A stretch of DNA of 64,000 nucleotides from Streptomyces triticirhizae (GCF_003696235.1 NZ_RFFJ01000002.1:44226-108225), one strand, 5' to 3'. Positions 53,844 to 63,221 are shown, counted from the first letter of the stretch. Program-made: numbers and translations. Notes: generated by a model from the letters alone, not told the origin.

Positions 53844-53926
53844 GCCGGGTTGGTGGAACGGCATACACGGAGGTCTCAAACACCTCTGCCCGAAAGGGCT
53901 TGCGGGTTCGAATCCCGCACCCGGCA
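53844..53926 (+). tRNA. tRNA-Leu (anticodon CAA)
   Basis: The 83-nt class II tRNA has acceptor GCCGGGT (53844) pairing with ACCCGGC (53919-53925), an anticodon stem GAGGT/ACCTC with loop CTCAAAC giving anticodon CAA (reads UUG), a long variable arm GCCC-GAAA-GGGC and T-arm GCGGGTTCGAATCCCGC. The 3' CCA is not fully encoded. A run TTTTTCTTTTT follows at 53930, a U-rich terminator. It is divergent from the ANTAR regulator. Confidence 0.95.
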
Positions 53927-54394
53927 CCGTTTTTCTTTTTCGGGGAGGCCCGCCCCCAGCGGCCGGTCCGCGACGAACGCGCCCGAACCCCACACAGCGC
54001 CGCTTGGCGGCGCGCCCCACAGGCCGCAGCGGCCCACCGCGCTTGCCGTCCCCGCGCCGCCTCTGCCCCGAGCCCCACGGCGAGCAGCGCTCCGCACCAG
54101 CCCAACACCCGCCGCCCGCAGCCCCCTTGCCGGCCGCGTGCCGACGCACGGCCAACGGCCGGTCTCGCACACCCGCCTGTCCTGGAACGTACGGCCGGGC
54201 TCACGCGCCCCGCGCAACAACCGCCGGCGGCGCGGCCCCACCCGCGCACCCCTCACCAGCCACGCGCCAGCGCACGCACAACGGTCCCACCCGGCCACCG
54301 GCACACCCCTCGCCGGCCGCGCAGCGCGCCAGCGCGACACCCGGCGGCGCGCCCAGCGCGCCCGCCGGTCCCCGGAACGCACAGCGCGCGGCGT
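53927..54394. other. 468-nt gap between tRNA-Leu and pyk
   Basis: After the tRNA U tract there is GC-rich sequence with no convincing gene on either strand. Short CGCGC-rich stretches (54320-54390) are low complexity. The pyk terminator may lie here but I could not place a clear stem. Confidence 0.5.
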
Positions 54395-55828
54395 TCAGCG
54401 AGGCGCGTCGTCCTCGCCAACGTGGTGGACGCGCACCAGGTTGGTCGAGCCGGGGGTGGCCGGCGGGGAGCCGGCGGTCATCACCACCACGTCGCCGATC
54501 CGACAGCGGCCGACGCGCAGCAGCTGCTCGTCCATCACCGTCACCATCTCGTCCGTGGTCCGCACCGTCGGCACCAGATGGGCCTCGACGCCCCAGGTCA
54601 GGCTGAGTTGGGCGCGGGTCGCCGGGTCGGGCGTGAAGGCGATCAGCGGGATCGGCGAGCGGTAGCGGGAGAGCCGGCGCGCGGTGTCCCCGCTCTGGGT
54701 GAACGCCACGAGCAGCTTCGCGCCGAGGAAGTCGCCGATGTCGGCGGCGGCCCTGGCCACCGCGCCGCCCTGGGTGCGCGGCTTCTCCGCGTCGGCGAGC
54801 GGCGTCAGCCCCTCGGCCAGCAGCTCGGCCTCGGCGGCCTCGACGATCCGGCTCATGGTGCGGACGGTCTCCACCGGATAGCGGCCCACGCTGGTCTCGC
54901 CGGAGAGCATCACCGCGTCCGTGCCGTCGAGCACCGCGTTGGCGACGTCGGAGGCCTCGGCCCTGGTCGGCCGGGAGGCGTCGATCATGGAGTCCAGCAT
55001 CTGGGTGGCCACGATCACCGGCTTGGCGTTCCGCTTGGCCAGCCGCACGGCGCGCTTCTGCACCAGCGGCACCGTCTCCAGCGGGACCTCGACGCCCAGG
55101 TCGCCCCGGGCGACCATGATCCCGTCGAAGGCGTCGACGATGTCCCGGAGGTTCTCCTCGGCCTGCGGCTTCTCGATCTTGGCGATCACCGGCAGGAAGC
55201 GGCCCTCCTCGGCCATGATCCGGTGCACGTCCTTGATGTCGTCGCCGGAGCGCACGAAGGAGAGCGCCACCACGTCGACGCCGATGCGCAGCGCCCAGCG
55301 CAGGTCCTCGATGTCCTTGCCGGAGAGGGCGGGCACGGAGACCGCGACGCCCGGCAGGTTGAGGCCCTTGTGGTCGGAGACCAGCCCGCCCTCGACGACG
55401 CGGGTGTGGACTTCGGTCTCCGTCACCTCGACCGCCTGGAGCGTCACCCGGCCGTCGTCCACCAGAATGCGCTCGCCCGCCGTCACGTCCTGGGCGAGGC
55501 CGGTGTAGGTGGTGCCACAGCGGCGGTGGTCGCCGAGGGTGTCCTCGGTGGTGATGGTGAATTCGTCGTCGCGTTCCAGGAGAACGGGGCCTTCCGCAAA
55601 GGCGCCGAGCCGGATCTTCGGGCCCTGGAGATCGGCGAGAATTCCGACGCTGCGGCCGGATTCGGCGGCGGCCTTCCGAACGCGTTGGTAGCGCAGCTCG
55701 TGCTCGCGGTGCGCGCCGTGGCTGAGGTTGAGCCTGGCCACGTCCATTCCGGCTTCTACCAGCTCGGTGATCCGCTCCAGCGAGTCGGTCGCGGGGCCCA
55801 GGGTGCAGACGATTTTCGCTCGGCGCAT
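54395..55828 (-). CDS. pyk: Pyruvate kinase
   Basis: The 477-aa glycolytic enzyme converts phosphoenolpyruvate and ADP to pyruvate and ATP. The N-terminal motif MRRAKIVCTLGPATDSLERI, the Lys/Glu active-site region PVIAKIEKPQAEENL and MVARGDLGVEVPLE, and MLSGETSVGRYPVETV are intact. The C-terminal allosteric domain contains LVAFTQSGDTARRLSRYR. Its ATG is the family start. It is divergent by strand from tRNA-Leu and lies downstream of the decarboxylase/hydroxylase pair on the same strand. Confidence 0.96.
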   Translation of the reverse strand: MRRAKIVCTLGPATDSLERITELVEAGMDVARLNLSHGAHREHELRYQRVRKAAAESGRSVGILADLQGPKIRLGAFAEGPVLLERDDEFTITTEDTLGDHRRCGTTYTGLAQDVTAGERILVDDGRVTLQAVEVTETEVHTRVVEGGLVSDHKGLNLPGVAVSVPALSGKDIEDLRWALRIGVDVVALSFVRSGDDIKDVHRIMAEEGRFLPVIAKIEKPQAEENLRDIVDAFDGIMVARGDLGVEVPLETVPLVQKRAVRLAKRNAKPVIVATQMLDSMIDASRPTRAEASDVANAVLDGTDAVMLSGETSVGRYPVETVRTMSRIVEAAEAELLAEGLTPLADAEKPRTQGGAVARAAADIGDFLGAKLLVAFTQSGDTARRLSRYRSPIPLIAFTPDPATRAQLSLTWGVEAHLVPTVRTTDEMVTVMDEQLLRVGRCRIGDVVVMTAGSPPATPGSTNLVRVHHVGEDDAPR

Positions 55829-56102
55829 GGGGCAACCCTAGGAGTTACCAGCCAGTACCAGACTATCGAGAAGTGACGAGGGGAGGACGGGCTTTTCACA
55901 AGAGACCAACAAGCAACAGAATGAGCGCAACGCCGCTCTGATGAGCCGTCCGCGCCTTATCGTTTCTCTTTCCGCGCCCCGACCCGTCCCGACCCCGTCC
56001 CGAACCCGCGCGGGCCCCGGCGCCGCCGCGTTCCGCCCCGGTCGGGCCGCCGGCTCGAATCGGCCTGCCCGACCGCGCCGTCGGCGAAACCCCGTGCGCC
56101 GG

Positions 56103-57542
56103 TCAGACGGGAATGCTCCGGGGCGGCGGGAGCGTGCCGGGGAGTTCACGGGGGTCGCGCCGCTCGTGCTCCGCGCCCACCGGCGCCTGCGGCTGGGCCG
56201 GCACCCCGAAGGTGGTGAACGCGGAGCGCTCGGGCAGCCGGTAACGCGGCTGGTCCGTCAGCGCGTTGACGATGGTCGCCGCCCGGTGCGCGATCAGCCC
56301 CAGGTCGGGTGCGCCCACGCCGTGGGTGTGGCGCTCGGCGTTGAGCACGAAGACGCTGCCGGTGATCTCGGGGCCAAGCGCCAGCCGGTAGTCCTCGTCG
56401 ACCTGCGGGCGGCCGGCCGCGTCCCGGCCCAGGTCGGCGTCGAGGCCGGCGAGCACGGAGGTCAGCGGGCGCTCGCGGTAACCGGTCGCCAGCACCACGG
56501 CGTTGGTCAGCAGTCGGCTGCGGCCGCCCTCCGGCTGGTGGTCGAGGTGGAGTTCCAGCTGGTGGGCGCCGACCCGGCCGGCGGTGCGGACGGCGACGCC
56601 CGGGCTGAGCACGGCGTCGGGCCAGCCGTCGGTGACGGTCCGCCGGTACAGCTCGTCGTGGATCTCGCCGAGCGTCTCGTGGTCGATCGCCCGGTACAAC
56701 TGCCACTGTTCGCGCAGCAGTCGGTCCCTGACCGGCTCGGCCAGCTCGCGGAAGTAGCGGGCGTAGTCGGGCGTGAAGTGCTCCAGGCCGAGCTTGCTGT
56801 ACTCCATGGGCGCGAAGGCCGGGCTGCGGCTGATCCAGTGCAGCCGCTCGGCGCCAGCGGGGCGGCGGCGCAGCAGGTCGAGGAAGACCTCGGCGCCGGA
56901 CTGGCCGCCGCCGATGACCGTGATGTGGCCCGCCTCCAGCAGCCGCTCGCGGTGCTCCAGGTAGTCGGCCGAGTGGATCACGGGCGCGGTGGCGCGGGCG
57001 TCGATCAACGGCCGCAGCGGCTCGGGGACATGGGGTGCGGTGCCGATGCCGACGGCGAGGTTGCGGGCGTACACCCGGGCCGTGCCCGGGGAGGCGGGGC
57101 CGGCGCCGGGCGCGAGCGGGGTGAGGTCCACGTCGAACACGGCGTGCTCGGCGTTCCAGCGGACGCTGTCCACCCGGTGCTGGAAGTGGAGCGAGGGCAG
57201 CTGCTCGCTGACCCAGCGGCAGTAGTCGTCGTACTCGACGCGCGGGCAGTGGAAGCGCTCCGAGAAGTAGAACGGGTAGAGCCGCCCCTGGTGCCTGAGG
57301 TAGTTGAGAAAGCTCCAGGGGTTGGTGGGGTCGGCCAGCGTCACCAGGTCGGCGAGGAAGGGCACCTGGAGCGTGGTGCCGTCGATCAACAGTCCCGGGT
57401 GCCAGCGGAACTCGGGGCGCTGCTCGTACCACGCGGCGCGCAGGTCGGGGTGGTCGTCGGCGAGCGCGGCCAGGGCGAGGTTGGCGGGTCCGATGCCCAC
57501 CCCGACCAGGTCGAGGGGGTAACGGGGGTCAGCGGCGGTCAT
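56103..57542 (-). CDS. Lysine/ornithine N-monooxygenase (SidA/IucD/PvdA family)
   Basis: The 479-aa flavin-dependent N-hydroxylase has an FAD motif VGVGIGPANLALA (residues 13-25), the NADPH motif ITVIGGGQSGAEVFLD (GGGQSG 211-216) and the later ATGYRERPLTSVL substrate/FAD loop. The block HPGLLIDGTTLQVPFLADLVTLADPTNPWSFLNYL is diagnostic. It hydroxylates the side-chain amine of lysine, ornithine or cadaverine for hydroxamate siderophores. It overlaps the decarboxylase gene by 14 nt, a DesA-DesB-like pairing that suggests cadaverine or a related diamine as substrate. Confidence 0.9.
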   Translation of the reverse strand: MTAADPRYPLDLVGVGIGPANLALAALADDHPDLRAAWYEQRPEFRWHPGLLIDGTTLQVPFLADLVTLADPTNPWSFLNYLRHQGRLYPFYFSERFHCPRVEYDDYCRWVSEQLPSLHFQHRVDSVRWNAEHAVFDVDLTPLAPGAGPASPGTARVYARNLAVGIGTAPHVPEPLRPLIDARATAPVIHSADYLEHRERLLEAGHITVIGGGQSGAEVFLDLLRRRPAGAERLHWISRSPAFAPMEYSKLGLEHFTPDYARYFRELAEPVRDRLLREQWQLYRAIDHETLGEIHDELYRRTVTDGWPDAVLSPGVAVRTAGRVGAHQLELHLDHQPEGGRSRLLTNAVVLATGYRERPLTSVLAGLDADLGRDAAGRPQVDEDYRLALGPEITGSVFVLNAERHTHGVGAPDLGLIAHRAATIVNALTDQPRYRLPERSAFTTFGVPAQPQAPVGAEHERRDPRELPGTLPPPRSIPV

Positions 57543-59061
57543 CCGGCGGCTTCCTTTGGCTGGGGAGGGGTTTGGGGAGAGGCTTGGGGAGGGGGTGGGC
57601 GGGGGTCTGGGGGAAGGGTGCGGGACGGTCCCCGGGGGGCGCGGGGTCGGCGGCGCGCTCCAGCACGAGCTTGAGCAGGGCTGCCAGATCGCTCTCCTGC
57701 GTCCGGGGGTTGAGCAGGGTGGCCTTGAGCCACAGCGTCCTCCGGCCGCTGGCGTCGGGGGCCCAGGCCCGGCCGAGCACGGTGCTGCCGTCGGCGAGCA
57801 GCCGGCGGCGGACGGCGGCGACGCGCTCGTCGTCGACGCCGGTGGGGCGGAACAGCACCGTGCTGATGGCGGGTGGGGCGTGCAGGGTCAACCCGGGCTC
57901 CTCGGCGATCAGTTGGGCCAGCAGCCGGGCGGCGGCCAGCACGTCGTCCACCAGGGCGGCGAGCCCGGCGCGGCCCAGGGCGCGCAGGGTGACGGCGATC
58001 TTGAGGACGTCGGCGCGGCGGGTGGTGCGCAGCGAGCGGCCGAGCAGGTCGGGCAGGCCGGCCTCGGTGTCGTCGTCCGCGTTCAGGTAGTCGGCCCGGT
58101 GGGCGAGTGGTATGAGGGCGGACCGGTCGGGGACGGTCAACAGCCCGGCGGCGATGGGCTGCCAGCCGAGCTTGTGCAGGTCGAGGGTGACGGTGTCGGC
58201 GCGTTCGACGCCGGCGAGCAGGTGGCGGTGGCGGGCGCTGAAGAGCAACGGGCCGCCGTAGGCCGCGTCCACGTGGAGGCTGGCGGGGCGGCGCCGGCGC
58301 TCGTCGGCGACCAGGTCGGCGAGGGCGGGCAGCGGGTCGATGGCGCCGCTGTCGGTGGTGCCGGCGGTGGCCACCAGCAGGGCGTGCGCCCCCGGTGGGA
58401 GGCGCTCGAAGGCGGCGCGCACCGCCGCCGGGTCGAGCACCCCGCGCGGGGTGGGCAGGGTGAGCGGCGCGGGCAGGCCCATCAGCCAGGTCGCGCGCCG
58501 GGTGCTGTGGTGGGCGTTGGCGCCGCAGATGACCCGGGGCGCGGCGGGGTGGCGCTCGCGGGCCAGCAGCACGCCCAGCAGGTTGGACTCGGTGCCGCCG
58601 GTGGTGACCAGGGCGTCGGGGGACGGGCCCGACGGGTGGACCAGCGCGGCCAGTTCGGCGGTGACCCGGGCCTCCAGGGCGGAGGCGGCGGGTGCCTGGT
58701 CCCAGGAGTCGAGCGAGGGGTTGAGCGCGCTGGCCGCGAGGTCGGCGGCGGCGGCCACGGCCAGCGGCGGGCAGTGGAGGTGCGCGACGCAGTGCGGGTC
58801 GGCCGGGTCGGCCGCGCCGCGCGCCAGCGCGTGCACCAGGGCGCCCAACGCCTCGTGCGCGCCGGTGCCGTGCTCGGTGAGGATCGTTCCGCCGATGGTC
58901 GCGTCGGGCGCGGCCGGCCCGCCGGCCGGGAGCGGGCCACAGCGCTCGGCGGCGCCGTCGGCGAGCGCGGTGAGCACCGTCTCCAGCAGCGGGCGCAGGC
59001 TCGCGGCCCCTGAGCAGCCGCCGGCGAGCAGCGTCGAATCGAGCGGGATGGGGGCAGGCAT
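57529..59061 (-). CDS. Group II PLP-dependent decarboxylase (DesA-like)
   Basis: The 510-aa enzyme has the group II decarboxylase layout: NPSLDSWDQAPAASALEARV, VTTGGTESNLLGVLLARE, stacking His184-His185, HVDAAYGG with Asp265 and the PLP lysine Lys297 in LDLHKLGWQP. Sequence is close to lysine/2,4-diaminobutyrate-type decarboxylases of siderophore clusters. The C-terminus is a Pro/Lys-rich tail. ATG at 59061 follows GGAGAG with 8-nt spacing; ATG 59133 would add 24 residues encoded over 10-bp tandem repeats. It overlaps the N-hydroxylase. No acyltransferase or siderophore synthetase is adjacent. Confidence 0.88.
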   Translation of the reverse strand: MPAPIPLDSTLLAGGCSGAASLRPLLETVLTALADGAAERCGPLPAGGPAAPDATIGGTILTEHGTGAHEALGALVHALARGAADPADPHCVAHLHCPPLAVAAAADLAASALNPSLDSWDQAPAASALEARVTAELAALVHPSGPSPDALVTTGGTESNLLGVLLARERHPAAPRVICGANAHHSTRRATWLMGLPAPLTLPTPRGVLDPAAVRAAFERLPPGAHALLVATAGTTDSGAIDPLPALADLVADERRRRPASLHVDAAYGGPLLFSARHRHLLAGVERADTVTLDLHKLGWQPIAAGLLTVPDRSALIPLAHRADYLNADDDTEAGLPDLLGRSLRTTRRADVLKIAVTLRALGRAGLAALVDDVLAAARLLAQLIAEEPGLTLHAPPAISTVLFRPTGVDDERVAAVRRRLLADGSTVLGRAWAPDASGRRTLWLKATLLNPRTQESDLAALLKLVLERAADPAPPGDRPAPFPQTPAHPLPKPLPKPLPSQRKPPDDRR

Positions 59062-59090
59062 GTGCGGGACTCTCCAACGGCCGACGGGGC

Positions 59091-59120
59091 GTGGGTTCGC
59101 ATGGGTTCGCATGGAATCGC
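59091..59120. repeat. 10-bp tandem repeat in the decarboxylase leader
   Basis: Three direct units: GTGGGTTCGC, ATGGGTTCGC and ATGGAATCGC (59091-59120). They lie 30 nt upstream of the chosen decarboxylase start. Confidence 0.6.
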
Positions 59121-59223
59121 GTGGACAGCCCAAACGCTATGCGGTACTTCGTGCCCCACCCGCCACTTTGGCCCGCTTTCCCCCGATAGAGCGAAGCGGG
59201 CCGGCGCGCCACCCCTCCGAGGT

Positions 59224-59241
59224 GGTAAGGGGACCCTAACC
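59224..59241 (-). promoter_or_regulatory. Iron-box-like site (DmdR/IdeR type) upstream of the decarboxylase
   Basis: The imperfect palindrome GGTAAGGGGACCCTAACC (plus strand) matches 13 of 19 positions of TTAGGTTAGGCTAACCTAA when read on the minus strand with one flanking base. It lies 163 nt before the decarboxylase start and supports iron repression of the decarboxylase/hydroxylase pair. Confidence 0.55.
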
Positions 59242-59272
59242 CACCGGCGGGCCGGTGGGTCCCGGTTCCGCC

Positions 59273-61795
59273 TCAGCCGGCCGCGCGGACCCGCAACGCC
59301 CGCCGCAGATCGTCGAGTTGGTCCGCCAGGGCGCGGCGCAGCGCCGGCGTCGGACGGTCGGAGGCCAGGCACTCCTCGCCCAGCGCGAGCGTGGTGGCGT
59401 CGGTGAACGGGTGGGGGAAGCCGTCGCGTCCGACGGCCGTCGCCAGGGCGTGGCCCCGGCGCTCGGCGAGCGCGGTGGCGGCCGGGAAGTAGCGCGGCAC
59501 GTAGCCGGCCAGCAGCTCGCGCTGCTCCACCTGCCAGAAGCCGTGCGCGGTCGCCGTGAAGAGGTAGTTGGAGAGCCGGTCCTCGGGATCGAACATCGCC
59601 TCCCAGGCCGCCTCCTTGGCCGCCACGTCCGGCAGCGCGGCCCGGCAGCGGGCGGCGCCCCGCTGGCCGGTGGCGCCGGGGTCGCGGGCGGCCTCGGCGT
59701 CGATCTCGCCCCGGTCGACGGCGCCCAACACGGCCAGCCGGTGCAGGAGTTGCCAGCGCAGGTCCTGGTCGAGTTCGGGCCCGCCCGGCACCGCGCCGGC
59801 GCGCCACCACTCCAGCAGGGCGTCCGGGGCGTCGGCGGCGTCGATGGCGGCGCGGACCGCGACCAGCTGCCGGGCCCCGTCGCCCGGCGAGCCGGCACGC
59901 AGCCGGTCGGTGATCTCCCGGACCAGGGCGAGCGCCTCGGCGCGCCGGTCGTCGGGCAGGTAGCGCCCGGCGAGCGGGCCGCCGGCGAAGCCGAGCACCC
60001 CGCTGACGATCACGGTCGCGCTCTCGTCCGGCAGGTGGCGCCTCGCGGCCTCCAGGTAGTCGAACGGGGCGAGTTCGCCGTCCCTGACCATGTCGCGCGC
60101 CGCGTTCCACACCACGGTGCGGCTGAGCGCGTCGGGCAGGCTGGGCAGGGTGCGCAGCGCGGTGTCCCAGGAGCGTTCGTCCAGACGGACCTTGGCGTAG
60201 CTGAGGTCCCCGTCGTTGACCACCAGGAGGTCGGGGCGGGAGCCGGGGAAGGTGTGCTCGACGGTGGCGGTGCCGGCCCCCGGGGTCTCGCCCGCCGGCA
60301 GCTCGATCTCGTACCCGGCGCGGGGCAGGACGCGTTCGGGCCGGGTGGGGTCGATGTCGTAGGCGCCGAGCCGCAGTCGGTGCGGACGGCCGCCGCTGTG
60401 GGTGAGGGTCAGCCGCCAGCGGTCGTCGGGGCCGTCCTCGGCGACGGGCGCGAGGGTGTCGGGGCCCGAGGTGCGCAGCCAGGCGTCGGCCCAGTCGTGC
60501 ACGGGGCGGCCGGAGGCGCGGGCCATCGCGTCGATGAAGTCGGCGAGGGTGGCGTTGCCGAAGCGGTGGCGGGCGAAGTGGTCGTTGATCCCGGCGAGGA
60601 AGGTCTCCTCGCCGAGCCAGGCGACGAGTTGGCGCAGCGCGGAGGCACCCTTGGCATAGGAGATGCCGTCGAAGTTGAGCCAGGCGGAGGCGGTGTCGGG
60701 CACGGCGTCGGGCCGGGGCGCGACCGGGTGGGTGGAGGGGCGTTGGTCGGCGTCGTAGCCCCAGGACTTGCGGGTGACGGCGAACTCGGTCCAGGGCGTG
60801 TACGCGGTGGCGTCGTGGAGGACCTGGTAGCCGAGGAACTCGGCGAAGGACTCGTTGAGCCAGACGTCGTCCCACCAGCGCAGGGTGACCAGGTCGCCGA
60901 ACCACATGTGCGCCATCTCGTGCGCGATGACGACGCCCCGCACCTCGCGCTCGGTGTCGGTGACGGCGGACTGGAAGACGAAGGTGTCGCGGAAGGTGAC
61001 CAGGCCCGGGTTCTCCATGGCGCCGGCGTTGAACTCGGGGACGAACGCCTGGTCGTAGGAGTCGAACGGGTAGGGCTCGTCGAAGATCTCGTGGTAGCGG
61101 TCGTAGCAGCGCCGGGTGATGTCGAACAGCTCCTCGGCGTCCCGGTCGAGGTCGGCGGCGAGCGAGCGGCGGGCGTGGAGGCCGAGGGGCAGCCCGGCGT
61201 GTTCGGTGGTGACCGAGTGGTACGGGCCGGCGACCACGGCCAGCAGGTAGGTGGAGATCGGCGGCGTGGGCGCGATGTGCCAGCGGCCCGGCCGGTCGGC
61301 CTCGCGGGTGGCGCGGCCGTTGCCGAGCACGGTCCACTCCTCGGGCGCGGTGACGGCCACCTCGAAGACGGCCTTGAGGTCCGGCTGGTCGAAGGCGGCG
61401 AAGACCAGCGGGGCGTCGGTCATGCAGCACATGGTGTAGAGGTAGGTCAGCCCGTCGGCCGGGTCGGTGAACCGGTGCATCCCCTCGCCGGTGCGCGAGT
61501 AGGGCATCTCGGCGACCACGGTCAACTCGTGCGCGCCGGCGGCGAGTCCGGTCAGCGGCAGCCGGCCGTCCACCAGGTCGGCCGGGTCCAGCCGCCGGCC
61601 GTCGAGGGTGGCGGAGGCGAGCGTGGTGGGGCGGAGTTCGACGAAGGTGGCGCCGGCCTCGTGGGCCGTGAAACGAACGGTGGTCGTCGAGCCGAAGACG
61701 TCCTCGCCCCGGGTGAGGTCGAGGTCGACGGTGTAGCGCTCGACGGAGATCAGCCGGGCTCGGGCTTCGGCTTCCAGACGGGTCAGTGTTGCCAT
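59273..61795 (-). CDS. pepN: Aminopeptidase N (M1 family)
   Basis: The 840-aa cytoplasmic zinc aminopeptidase removes N-terminal residues from peptides. The exopeptidase motif is PEFNAGAMENPGL. Zinc ligands are VVIAHEMAHMWFGD (HExxH) and, 18 residues on, the Glu in WLNESFAEF. The C-terminal half is the helical ERAP1-like domain. Length and MATLTRLEAEARARLISVERYTVDLDL start fit actinobacterial PepN. It precedes the decarboxylase on the same strand with 211 nt between, including the iron-box-like site, so they are probably separate units. Confidence 0.95.
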   Translation of the reverse strand: MATLTRLEAEARARLISVERYTVDLDLTRGEDVFGSTTTVRFTAHEAGATFVELRPTTLASATLDGRRLDPADLVDGRLPLTGLAAGAHELTVVAEMPYSRTGEGMHRFTDPADGLTYLYTMCCMTDAPLVFAAFDQPDLKAVFEVAVTAPEEWTVLGNGRATREADRPGRWHIAPTPPISTYLLAVVAGPYHSVTTEHAGLPLGLHARRSLAADLDRDAEELFDITRRCYDRYHEIFDEPYPFDSYDQAFVPEFNAGAMENPGLVTFRDTFVFQSAVTDTEREVRGVVIAHEMAHMWFGDLVTLRWWDDVWLNESFAEFLGYQVLHDATAYTPWTEFAVTRKSWGYDADQRPSTHPVAPRPDAVPDTASAWLNFDGISYAKGASALRQLVAWLGEETFLAGINDHFARHRFGNATLADFIDAMARASGRPVHDWADAWLRTSGPDTLAPVAEDGPDDRWRLTLTHSGGRPHRLRLGAYDIDPTRPERVLPRAGYEIELPAGETPGAGTATVEHTFPGSRPDLLVVNDGDLSYAKVRLDERSWDTALRTLPSLPDALSRTVVWNAARDMVRDGELAPFDYLEAARRHLPDESATVIVSGVLGFAGGPLAGRYLPDDRRAEALALVREITDRLRAGSPGDGARQLVAVRAAIDAADAPDALLEWWRAGAVPGGPELDQDLRWQLLHRLAVLGAVDRGEIDAEAARDPGATGQRGAARCRAALPDVAAKEAAWEAMFDPEDRLSNYLFTATAHGFWQVEQRELLAGYVPRYFPAATALAERRGHALATAVGRDGFPHPFTDATTLALGEECLASDRPTPALRRALADQLDDLRRALRVRAAG

Positions 61796-61977
61796 GGCGT
61801 CATGCTGCCGCACGCCGGGGCCGGGGGCCCAACGGGTTAGCCGGGTCGGCGCGTTGGCCCGGCCGGACGCGGGGCCGGAGGGCCGCACCGGCCGCAGCGC
61901 GGTACCGGAACCCGGCCCGGGGCCGTCCACATGGGAGAACGCGCAGGTCACGGGCGCGCGTCCGGGGCCGCCCGCGG

Positions 61978-61993
61978 ATTGGTCCAGTCCAAA
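61978..61993 (+). promoter_or_regulatory. DasR-responsive element-like site before the GH18 chitinase
   Basis: ATTGGTCCAGTCCAAA (61978-61993) matches 11 of 16 positions of a Streptomyces chitinase dre (ACTGGTCTAGTCCTCT). It abuts a good promoter (-35 TTGACG at 61997), as in known chitinase promoters, where DasR represses until N-acetylglucosamine-derived signals accumulate. Confidence 0.68.
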
Positions 61994-61996
61994 GCC

Positions 61997-62025
61997 TTGA
62001 CGCCCCGGAGGGCCGCCCCTTGAAT
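61997..62025 (+). promoter_or_regulatory. Candidate sigma-70-type promoter of the chitinase gene
   Basis: TTGACG (61997-62002), 17 nt, then TTGAAT (62020-62025). Transcription from here would give a leader of about 140 nt. Confidence 0.55.
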
Positions 62026-62171
62026 CGGGTGCCGGAGCGAAGGGACCGCCGGAGCGAGAGCCGCTCCGGCCGTCAGGACCCTGCCACGCCCCCGGCAGGC
62101 GACGCCCCGAGGCACCCGGCGACCCCACGCGCCGTCGACACACCAATCCCCCACTCCCGCACCGGAATCGG

Positions 62172-63221
62172 ATGGCACTCGTGACTCCACCCCCACAGGA
62201 CCACACCGCCCGCCCGTCCCGCACCACCCGGCGCCTCGCCGCCACCGCCGCCGCCCTGCTGGCGGCCGGCGGCCTGGCGCTGAGCCAACTGCCCAGCGCC
62301 GGCGCCGAGGAGGCGCTCGCCGCGCCCGCCGACACCGTCCGGCCCGCGGCCGAGGCGATGACCGTCGCGCCCTACCTCTACAACGGGTGGGGCAACCCGC
62401 CGGACCCCACCACGGTGATGGACGCCACCGGCGTCTCCTGGTTCACCCTCGCGTTCGTCCTCAGCAACGGCTACTGCGACCCGCAGTGGGACGGGCAACG
62501 CCCGCTCACCGGCGGCGTCGACGAGCAGACCATCGAGACGGTCCGCGCGGCCGGCGGCGACGTGATCCCGTCGTTCGGCGGCTGGAGCGGCAACAAGCTG
62601 GAGTCATCCTGCGGCACCGCCGAGGAACTGGCCGCCGCCTACCAGCAGGTGATCGACGCCTACGGGCTGGCCGCGATCGACATCGACATCGAGGCCGACG
62701 CGTACGACGACCCGGCCACCCAACAGCACACCGTGGACGCGCTGTTGGCCGTCCAGGCGGCCAACCCCGGCCTGAAGGTCTACATCACCTTCGGCACCGG
62801 CCAGAACGGGCCCGACACCAGCCTGATCCAGCGGGCCGCCGACTCGGGCCTGACCGTGGACGGTTGGACGATCATGCCGTTCAACTTCGGCGGCAACGGC
62901 CAGGACATGGGCCAGCTCACCGTCCAGGCCGCCGAGGGCCTGAAGAACTCGCTGGTCGAGATCTACGGCTACGGCGAGGAGGAGGCCCACTCCCACATGG
63001 GCATCTCCTCGATGAACGGCACCACCGACGTCGGCGAGACCATCACGCCCGCCGACTTCGAGACGATCCTCGGCTACGCCCAGGAGGTCCAGCTCTCCCG
63101 GCTGACCTTCTGGTCCGTCAACCGGGACCGGCCCTGCGAGGGCGGCGGCGCCGACAGCTGTTCCGGCGTCGACCAGGAGCCCTGGGAGTTCACCGGCGTG
63201 CTCGCCCGCTACCTCGACTGA
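62172..63221 (+). CDS. Secreted GH18 chitinase-like glycoside hydrolase
   Basis: The 349-aa exported protein has a signal (RRLAATAAALLAAGGLALSQLPSAGAEE, cleavage near residue 45) and one GH18 TIM-barrel. The catalytic DxDxE-type motif is AAIDIDIEAD (Asp170, Asp172, Glu174). SFGGWSGNKLESSCG and MPFNFGGNGQDMG are substrate-lining strands. No separate carbohydrate-binding domain is visible. It probably cleaves chitin or related GlcNAc polymers. ATG 62172 has a weak ribosome site; GTG 62181 is possible. The DasR-like site upstream supports chitin-type control. Confidence 0.87.
   Translation: MALVTPPPQDHTARPSRTTRRLAATAAALLAAGGLALSQLPSAGAEEALAAPADTVRPAAEAMTVAPYLYNGWGNPPDPTTVMDATGVSWFTLAFVLSNGYCDPQWDGQRPLTGGVDEQTIETVRAAGGDVIPSFGGWSGNKLESSCGTAEELAAAYQQVIDAYGLAAIDIDIEADAYDDPATQQHTVDALLAVQAANPGLKVYITFGTGQNGPDTSLIQRAADSGLTVDGWTIMPFNFGGNGQDMGQLTVQAAEGLKNSLVEIYGYGEEEAHSHMGISSMNGTTDVGETITPADFETILGYAQEVQLSRLTFWSVNRDRPCEGGGADSCSGVDQEPWEFTGVLARYLD

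Noticed and set aside
55838..56102. Possible small minus-strand gene between pyk and the N-hydroxylase
   Set aside because: The translation is Arg/Pro-rich with no family resemblance or ribosome site, as expected for GC-rich shadow sequence. I see nothing else in this gap.
59062..59133. Earlier ATG for the decarboxylase at 59133
   Set aside because: It would add 24 residues over the 10-bp tandem repeats and lacks a ribosome site as good as GGAGAG before 59061.
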